DNA of 40,572 nt. Origin: an uncultured Bacteroidaceae bacterium. GTDB taxonomy: Bacteria > Bacteroidota > Bacteroidia > Bacteroidales > Bacteroidaceae. Position 1 is the stretch's first letter. Every line of letters starts with the position of its first letter. The notes beneath the pieces were generated by a model. The model did not search any database. It had not been told where the DNA came from and saw only the letters and a program-made list of their open reading frames with translations. Positions 35,234-40,572 of the stretch are shown piece after piece. The position numbers were made by a program, and so were the translations under genes. The stretch spans positions 8,656 through 49,227 of the forward strand of contig CAJOJD010000018.1 of NCBI GenBank assembly GCA_905234745.1, in the 5' to 3' direction.

Positions 35234-36265
35234 ATGGAAAGGACAGTACTCATAATAGGACCCAACTATTTCAACTTCCCGCAAGCCACTAAGGCGGCAT
35301 TTGAGCGGGAGGGCTGGAATACGTCTGTCGATCTTTATGATACTCCTGTTCATCCGTACACAACCCTGATGAAATGGCGCTACAAACTGAGCCTTAACAA
35401 GGACAGGATCAGGCAAAGGAGCAAGGACAAGTACAATGATCATGTTCTGGAAGTGTTCCGGAACATCAGGCCCCAACTGGTATTTGTCATGAACGGAGAG
35501 CCCGTCTTTGACAGTACGCTCGATGCAATGCGTCAGGAGTCAAAGGTTGTGGTGTGGCTGTTTGACAACAGGGACCGTCTTCCCGACGCTCTGTCACACA
35601 TAGACCATTCCGACCTGCTGCTCTGCTACGAGCAGGAAGATGTGGATTGGTATGCAAGCCAGGGCAAGAAGGCTTATTTCCTGCCTCAGGCATGTGACAC
35701 CGCAACATATCATCCTGTTGAATGCCCCAAGGACATAGACATACTGTTCATCGGCAATCTATACACCTCGCCCAAGCGCATGCAGACCATGCAGGCGGTA
35801 GTTGAGAAGTTCTGCGGCAAGTACCATATCGAAGTGTACGGCCGATACAAGCCCTGGTACAAGGGCTTCTTTACCTGGCTCACCCGTGAACACAGGGAAA
35901 TATACAAGAACGATATGGTTGCCCCCGCCAAGGTCAATGAGCTGTACAACCGTGCACGGGTGGTGCTCAACATCCATCAGGAGTTGCAGAAAGACGGAGC
36001 CAATCCCCGTACTTTCGAGATCCCGGGCAGCGGAGCATGGCAGATTTGTGATTACAACCCCTATATCCAGAAGTTGTTCGGACCTGACGAGATAGGAATA
36101 TATCATGATCAGGAAGAACTGTTTGCCCTGATAGAAAAGGGCTTGAGCCAGGATATGACAGCCTGTGCCCAAAAGGCCAGGAACAAGGTTCTGGAGCAGC
36201 ACACTTATGATGTCAGAGTAAGGGAGATTCTCAAAACGCTTAAACTCAACGACTCACCGGAATGA
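35234..36265 (+). CDS. CgeB-like glycosyltransferase
   Basis: This 343-residue protein resembles the CgeB/spore-maturation-type GT-B family: VFVMNGEPVFDSTLDAM, VVWLFDNRDRLPDAL, LLLCYEQEDVDWYASQGKKAYFLPQACD, DIDILFIGNLYTSPKRMQ and the C-terminal ARVVLNIHQ...RTFEIPGSGAWQ block are the typical succession. It is probably a cytoplasmic glycosyltransferase acting on the same oligosaccharide; the donor is unknown. It starts three bases after licD and overlaps the next gene by 4 bp, so the genes form a tight operon. Confidence 0.8.
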   Translation: MERTVLIIGPNYFNFPQATKAAFEREGWNTSVDLYDTPVHPYTTLMKWRYKLSLNKDRIRQRSKDKYNDHVLEVFRNIRPQLVFVMNGEPVFDSTLDAMRQESKVVVWLFDNRDRLPDALSHIDHSDLLLCYEQEDVDWYASQGKKAYFLPQACDTATYHPVECPKDIDILFIGNLYTSPKRMQTMQAVVEKFCGKYHIEVYGRYKPWYKGFFTWLTREHREIYKNDMVAPAKVNELYNRARVVLNIHQELQKDGANPRTFEIPGSGAWQICDYNPYIQKLFGPDEIGIYHDQEELFALIEKGLSQDMTACAQKARNKVLEQHTYDVRVREILKTLKLNDSPE

Positions 36266-37353
36266 AAAAGCTGTTGTTCATAAGATACAAAAAGACTGCC
36301 AACGTCTTTGAGGGCGGCGAGCAGGGATCACAGAAGAACTGGACTGTTCTGACCGGGCTGCTGGGTGAGGAGAATGTGACCACATACTACATTCATGACG
36401 AGAACCATAAGCGCACTCTCACGGAATACATCAAAGGTGCTTTCTGGTTCCCGTTCGGCTATTTCTTCGGCATTACTCCGCGAAGGGTCAAAGAGATAGT
36501 TGAGATGGCTGCCGGCTATGACTTCGTATTCATCGACCGCAGCCTGTTCGGAATCATTGCAAAGAAACTTAAGAAGAACGGATACAAAGGCCGTATCATA
36601 GCATTCTTCCACAATGTAGAGAAACTCTATTTCCGGGCCAAGTTGGGACATCGGCCCGGCAGTTTCGTCGTCACACGCTGCGCCTGGAAGAATGACGGCT
36701 GGAGTTGCCGTTACGCAGACCGCATAATTGCACTCAACCCGCGCGACGCCGGAGTGATTGAAGATATGTACGGGCGTAAGGCCGATGCGCTGGTACCCGT
36801 AGCCTTCGTTGACAAGTACAAACAGGACTCCTACCCCGAGGGGCTGACTTCAAAGAAACCGCTCTGCCTGTTCCTGGGTGCGTATTTCGGCCCCAACTGT
36901 GAGGGCATAGAGTGGTTTGCGCAGAATGTATACCCGCATGTGGACATCACCATGAAGATTGTCGGCAAGGGAATGTCAAAGATCAGGGAGAACTACCGTA
37001 TTCCCGATGATGTGGAGGTGGTGAGCGATGCCCCTGACCTTAAACCCTTTTTTGAGGAGGCCGATATCATGGTACTGCCCATTTTCAAGGGTAGCGGCAT
37101 GAAGGTCAAGACCTGCGAGAGCCTTATGTACGGCAAGAACATCATCGCCACCGATGAGGCCCTCGAAGGATATGAGCTGGACTACAGCAGGATGGGCGGC
37201 AAATGCAATACCGCTCAGGAGTTCATTGATACGATAAAGTCTTTCACAGACAGCCCGAGACCCAGGTTCAACGCTTACTCACGCAATACATTCCTTGAAA
37301 AGTATTCGGCCGATAAAGTTGTTGATTCATTCAGCGACATTCTTTACCGGTAG
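36262..37353 (+). CDS. Glycosyltransferase, GT4/GT1-like
   Basis: This 363-residue GT-B protein has an N-terminal domain with GGEQGSQKNWTVL and a C-terminal nucleotide-sugar domain with LCLFLGAYFGPNCEGIEWFAQNVYP, VSDAPDLKPFFEEADIMVLPIFKGSGMKVKTCESLMYGKNIIAT, the standard E-x7-E-like area with KTCESLMYGK. It probably adds a further sugar to the surface glycan. It overlaps the CgeB-like gene by 4 bp and is the last gene of the rightward glycan operon before a small gap of 49 bp that may hold a promoter. Confidence 0.85.
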   Translation: MKKLLFIRYKKTANVFEGGEQGSQKNWTVLTGLLGEENVTTYYIHDENHKRTLTEYIKGAFWFPFGYFFGITPRRVKEIVEMAAGYDFVFIDRSLFGIIAKKLKKNGYKGRIIAFFHNVEKLYFRAKLGHRPGSFVVTRCAWKNDGWSCRYADRIIALNPRDAGVIEDMYGRKADALVPVAFVDKYKQDSYPEGLTSKKPLCLFLGAYFGPNCEGIEWFAQNVYPHVDITMKIVGKGMSKIRENYRIPDDVEVVSDAPDLKPFFEEADIMVLPIFKGSGMKVKTCESLMYGKNIIATDEALEGYELDYSRMGGKCNTAQEFIDTIKSFTDSPRPRFNAYSRNTFLEKYSADKVVDSFSDILYR

Positions 37354-37369
37354 TACAGTAAGTTTTTTG

Positions 37370-37377
37370 TTAATTTG
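37370..37377 (+). promoter_or_regulatory. Possible -7 box before hddA
   Basis: TTAATTTG differs from TAnnTTTG at one position and lies 25 bp before the hddA start. No good TTG element is seen at the right distance, so this is weak. Confidence 0.3.
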
Positions 37378-37402
37378 CAGGCTCAAAACAGATTCAGCAT
37401 TT

Positions 37403-38419
37403 ATGATCATAACAAAGACACCATTCCGTATATCTTTCTTTGGAGGAGGAACCGATGTTCCGTCATTCTTTAACGAGCATGGCGGTGCTGTCATTTCCAC
37501 GACCTTTGACAAGTTCTGCTACCTGGTAGTACGTCATCTGCCTCCTTTCATGCCCTACTTTTCGGAGTTGGTATACAGCAAGATGGAGAGGGTCAACACC
37601 ATTGACGAGATCCAACACCCCGCTATACGTGAGGCAATGAAAATGCTGGATATTCACGAGATACGTCTCAGTTACGAGGGTGACCTGCCTGCACGTACCG
37701 GTCTGGGTACCAGCAGCACTTTTGCCGTAGGTATGCTCAATGCCTTCTACGCACTTAAGGGCAAACAGGTTGGCAAGCGCAAGCTTGCCGAGGATGCCAT
37801 CTATCTGGAGCGTGAACTCTGCAAGGAGAGCGGCGGCTGGCAGGACCAGATAGCTGCGGCTTTCGGCGGAATGAACCGCATCGATTTTGCCGATAACCAG
37901 TTCAAGGTCACTCCCATCGTCATCCATCCTGACCGCAAGGCATTGCTCAACCAGAGTCTGCTGCTTTTCTACACCGGCATTTCACGCTACTCGGCCGAAG
38001 TCCAGAAGGATACACTGTCCAATCAGCGTGACAAGACGGCCCAGTTTCTGGAGATGCTCCAGCTTGTGGACGAGGCACAGGCCATCCTTGAGAACAAGCA
38101 CTCTGACTTTAATGACTTTGGACGTCTTCTTGACCACACCTGGAAACTCAAGCGCAATACCGGAGGCAAGATAAGCAACAGCTTTATCGATGACATCTAT
38201 GACAAAGGTATCAAGGCCGGTGCCCTGGGCGGCAAACTGCTCGGTGCCGGTGGCGGCGGTTTCATCCTGTTTTATGTGGAGCCCGACAAGCGTCAGAACG
38301 TGCTGAACGCTCTTGATAATCTTATGAACGTTCCTTTCAGTTTTGAGAATGAGGGAACAAGCATTGCCTACTACAATCCCGAAACATACATTCCAAGAAA
38401 GGAACTCAACATTGACTGA
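37403..38419 (+). CDS. hddA: D-glycero-alpha-D-manno-heptose 7-phosphate kinase
   Basis: This 338-residue GHMP kinase phosphorylates heptose 7-phosphate at C1, the step between GmhA and GmhB. The start MIITKTPFRISFFGGGTDVPSFF and the phosphate loop GDLPARTGLGTSSTFAVGML are the hallmarks of HddA and its FkbP-like relatives; the C-terminal GGKLLGAGGGGFILFY is the third GHMP motif. I choose ATG 37403, because the 36 codons upstream run back into the glycosyltransferase gene and lack similarity to kinases. It is 36 kb from gmhA, hddC and gmhB, so another copy may lie left of the window. Its end overlaps the transporter start by 8 bp. Confidence 0.88.
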   Translation: MIITKTPFRISFFGGGTDVPSFFNEHGGAVISTTFDKFCYLVVRHLPPFMPYFSELVYSKMERVNTIDEIQHPAIREAMKMLDIHEIRLSYEGDLPARTGLGTSSTFAVGMLNAFYALKGKQVGKRKLAEDAIYLERELCKESGGWQDQIAAAFGGMNRIDFADNQFKVTPIVIHPDRKALLNQSLLLFYTGISRYSAEVQKDTLSNQRDKTAQFLEMLQLVDEAQAILENKHSDFNDFGRLLDHTWKLKRNTGGKISNSFIDDIYDKGIKAGALGGKLLGAGGGGFILFYVEPDKRQNVLNALDNLMNVPFSFENEGTSIAYYNPETYIPRKELNID

Positions 38420-39371
38420 CAAGAGACAACACAAACTGTTTTTTCACGCGCTGGCATTCCTGACCATGGCGCTTTGGGGTGTCACATTCGTATCCACCAA
38501 GACGCTTATCAATCATGGGCTTACTCCGGCACAGATTTTCACCATAAGGTTTATCATTGCCTATCTGGGACTGCTCATTGTGTGCCTGGTCCGCGGAGGG
38601 CGTGACAAGAGGGCTTTTTCAGGCTCGCTGCGTCATGAACTGGTATTCATAATCACAGGAATCACCGGTGGATCGCTCTATTTCCTGACCGAGAACACCG
38701 CTCTGAGTTACACCCAGGCCTGCAACGTATCATTCATAGTCTGCATCGCCCCGCTCCTGACCGTCCTGCTTACCCTGGCCATAAAGAAGGTTTTCAAAGG
38801 ACCTTTTGTTGACGGACTGGAGGATGTAAAGGTGAGGTTTCCGCTTGTGGCAGGTACCGTCCTGGCCCTGTCGGGAATGATAATGGTGATATTTGACGGC
38901 AACGGCGTGAGTCTTTCGCCCAAGGGTGACATAATGGCTTTCCTGGCCGCACTGTGCTGGGCTCTTTACAGCCAGTTCATGGGACAGATGACAGACCGTT
39001 ACGGCACGCTGTTTGCCACCCGTAAGGTCTTCTTCTGGGGTCTTGTAACCATAATCCCGTTCCTGTTGTTGACCGATAACTCCAATCTGGCACAGGTCCG
39101 GTTTGATCATGTACAGGTATGGGGAAACCTGCTGTTCCTGTCAACCATTGCATCGCTGGTATGCTTTGTGGTCTGGAACAGAGTCATGCTTGCCATTGGT
39201 AACGTAACTGCCACCAATTATGTATATTTGAACCCTGTATTCACGCTTATCGCCGCCGTCATCATTCTGGATGAGAGGATGACTCTGATATCAGGAGTGG
39301 GATCGGCCATGATTCTGGGTGGTGTGATACTGGCAGGTACAAAGAAAAGGACTGAACAAACAAATAAATAA
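38412..39371 (+). CDS. EamA/DMT-superfamily transporter
   Basis: This 319-residue inner-membrane protein has about ten hydrophobic spans in two EamA halves; the first starts with FLTMALWGVTFVSTKTLINHGLTPAQ and FIIAYLGLL, and the second with GDIMAFLAALCWALYSQFMG. Members export amino acids, nucleobases or sugars; the substrate is unknown. I choose a TTG at 38412 that overlaps the hddA stop by 8 bp. An ATG at 38349 would overlap hddA by 71 bp, and the next internal ATG (38466) would cut into the first span. It is followed after four bases by the peptidase gene. Confidence 0.82.
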   Translation: MTDKRQHKLFFHALAFLTMALWGVTFVSTKTLINHGLTPAQIFTIRFIIAYLGLLIVCLVRGGRDKRAFSGSLRHELVFIITGITGGSLYFLTENTALSYTQACNVSFIVCIAPLLTVLLTLAIKKVFKGPFVDGLEDVKVRFPLVAGTVLALSGMIMVIFDGNGVSLSPKGDIMAFLAALCWALYSQFMGQMTDRYGTLFATRKVFFWGLVTIIPFLLLTDNSNLAQVRFDHVQVWGNLLFLSTIASLVCFVVWNRVMLAIGNVTATNYVYLNPVFTLIAAVIILDERMTLISGVGSAMILGGVILAGTKKRTEQTNK

Positions 39372-39375
39372 ACTG

Positions 39376-40572
39376 ATGAAAACTGTATTTAAAGTTATGA
39401 TGATGACTGGAGTGCTGGCCATAACCGCCGGCTGCGGACAGAAAAAGAGTGACTTCAAGTATCTGCTTGATGAGTTTGCCGACCTCAAGGTCATGCGTTA
39501 CCAGATTCCCGGATGGGATGAGCTGACACTGCAGCAGAAAGAGTACGCCTACCATCTGGCCGAGGCAGCCAAGTGGGGCCGCGACATCCACTGGGACCAG
39601 AACTGCAAATGGAACCTGCCCATACGTCACGTGGTTGAGAACATTCTTGAGAACTACAAGGGTAACCGTGATTCAAAGGAATTCCAGCAGTTTACAGTAT
39701 ATGCTAAGCGTCTCTTCTTTGCCAACGGCATTCACCATCACTATGCTGAGGACAAGTTCTTCCCGGAGTGCTCACAGGCCTACTTCAAGTCTTTGATGGA
39801 GGCTGTAGGCGAGGGTGACAAATGCGCCGAACTGCTTCCCGTAATCTATGATCCCAATACATTGCAGCAGCGCCGCTCAACATCGACCGACGGTGATATC
39901 GTAGTGCTCTCTGCCGGTAACTTCTATGAGGGTGTTACCCGTGCCGAAGTTGAGAAATACTACGAATCCATCGAGGATAAGACCGATGAGACCCCCATTG
40001 CCTATGGTCTTAATACCAAGGTTACAAAGGATTCAAAAGGCAATATCGTTGAGATTCCCTGGAAGATTGACGGCATGTACGGACCTGCCATCTCCAAGAT
40101 ATGCGAGGAACTCAAGCTGGCTGCCGCCTGCGCTGAGAACGATATTCAGAAGCGTGCCCTTGGCCTGCTCGTAAAATACTACGAGACCGGTGACCTTAAG
40201 GTATGGGACGAGTTCAATATCGAATGGGTTAAGGATACCATAGGAACCGTCGATTTCATCAACGGATTCATCGAGGATTACAACGACCCGCTGGGCCGCA
40301 AGGGCGCCTGGGAAGGTTACGTGAATATCAAGGACCATAAGGCATCGGAGCGTTCAGTCATCCTGAGTGCCAATGCACAGTGGTTTGAGGACAATTCACC
40401 GGTTGATCCGCGCTTCAAGAAAAAGGAGTGCAAGGGCATATCGGCCAAGGTCATCAACGCCGTCTGCCTTGCCGGTGACGCATATCCCTCAACACCTATA
40501 GGTATCAACCTGCCCAACGCCGACTGGATCCGCAAACAGTACGGAAGCAAGTCTGTGACCATTGCCAATATC
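39376..40572 (+). CDS. Dipeptidyl peptidase III-like lipoprotein, family M49 (3' end outside window)
   Basis: The 399 codons present are open to the end of the window. The N-terminus is a lipoprotein signal peptide (MKTVFKVMMMTGVLAITAGC) with lipobox ITAGC and Gly-Gln following, so the protein should be periplasmic or surface-anchored. The mature part (FADLKVMRYQIPGWDEL, RRSTSTDGDIVVLSAGNFYEGVTRAEVEKYY, AWEGYVNIKDHKASERSVILSANAQWFED) fits Bacteroidales members of peptidase family M49, which cut dipeptides from the N-terminus of peptides. The zinc motif HExxGH should lie beyond the window and cannot be seen. Some such proteins are misnamed dihydrofolate reductase in databases. Confidence 0.8.
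   Translation, partial: MKTVFKVMMMTGVLAITAGCGQKKSDFKYLLDEFADLKVMRYQIPGWDELTLQQKEYAYHLAEAAKWGRDIHWDQNCKWNLPIRHVVENILENYKGNRDSKEFQQFTVYAKRLFFANGIHHHYAEDKFFPECSQAYFKSLMEAVGEGDKCAELLPVIYDPNTLQQRRSTSTDGDIVVLSAGNFYEGVTRAEVEKYYESIEDKTDETPIAYGLNTKVTKDSKGNIVEIPWKIDGMYGPAISKICEELKLAAACAENDIQKRALGLLVKYYETGDLKVWDEFNIEWVKDTIGTVDFINGFIEDYNDPLGRKGAWEGYVNIKDHKASERSVILSANAQWFEDNSPVDPRFKKKECKGISAKVINAVCLAGDAYPSTPIGINLPNADWIRKQYGSKSVTIANI

Noticed and set aside
22512-37353. UpxY/UpxZ-type phase-variable capsule locus with invertible promoter
   Set aside because: No NusG-like UpxY, no UpxZ and no inverted-repeat-flanked promoter were seen at the left end of the cluster.

Overview
The window reads as a chromosomal segment of a Bacteroidales bacterium (Bacteroides/Prevotella-like); genus is not claimed. 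Four things point there. First, the promoters that can be recognised have the Bacteroidetes -7 box TAnnTTTG (TTG-N21-TATCTTTG at 17111-17142; TTG-N20-TAAATTTG on the minus strand at 15701-15731). Second, the gene order ftsX - DUF3098 - uppP - truB - queA - folK is typical of the group. Third, there is a lipoprotein of peptidase family M49. Fourth, starts generally lack a strong Shine-Dalgarno sequence. No rRNA, tRNA or CRISPR array was seen.

Layout. 1-2813: three heptose genes (gmhA, cut by the window edge, hddC, gmhB) and a convergent glycosyltransferase. 2930-10240: a large YfhO-type membrane protein, then leftward ispD, metG, a YtrA-like GntR regulator, a membrane protein and an ABC ATPase gene broken by a frameshift or deletion. 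10241-14189: a Y1/RAYT-like transposase and a PIF1/HRDC helicase, set between two copies of a structured repeat with an 82-bp period. 14190-15653: a CoA-transferase, with a divergent promoter region in front of miaB. 15763-22471: miaB, a methyltransferase, ftsX, DUF3098, uppP, truB, queA, folK and a 41-residue small protein, all rightward and tightly packed. 22512-37353: a surface-glycan locus built around phosphonate chemistry. 37403-40572: hddA, an EamA transporter and the start of an M49 dipeptidyl peptidase III lipoprotein.

The most interesting system is the phosphonate locus. PEP mutase (with the EDK-X5-NS signature) is fused behind two nucleotidyltransferase domains. It is followed by phosphonopyruvate decarboxylase, an iron-type alcohol dehydrogenase, a nucleotidyltransferase-aminotransferase fusion, an opine-dehydrogenase-family protein, a TagF/TagB-like CDP-polyol phosphotransferase, a Wzx flippase, a broken acyltransferase, a GT2, a LicD phosphotransferase and two more glycosyltransferases. 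Read together, the genes suggest synthesis of 2-aminoethylphosphonate (and perhaps 2-hydroxyethylphosphonate), activation as a CMP-phosphonate, possible reductive N-alkylation of the amine by the opine-type enzyme, and transfer to a glycan by the TagF-like and/or LicD protein before export. PEP mutase, decarboxylase and nucleotidyl activation belong to known families. The N-alkylation and the division of labour between the two transferases are inference.

Base composition changes inside this locus. Counted lines around 30.0 kb are about 27% GC and around 32.8 kb about 28%, against about 53% in miaB and in the GT2 at 33.5 kb. The central block (about 26.8-33.4 kb) therefore looks separately acquired. 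Within it a short GC-rich, hairpin-rich stretch (32470-32600) precedes an acyltransferase that has lost its N-terminus.
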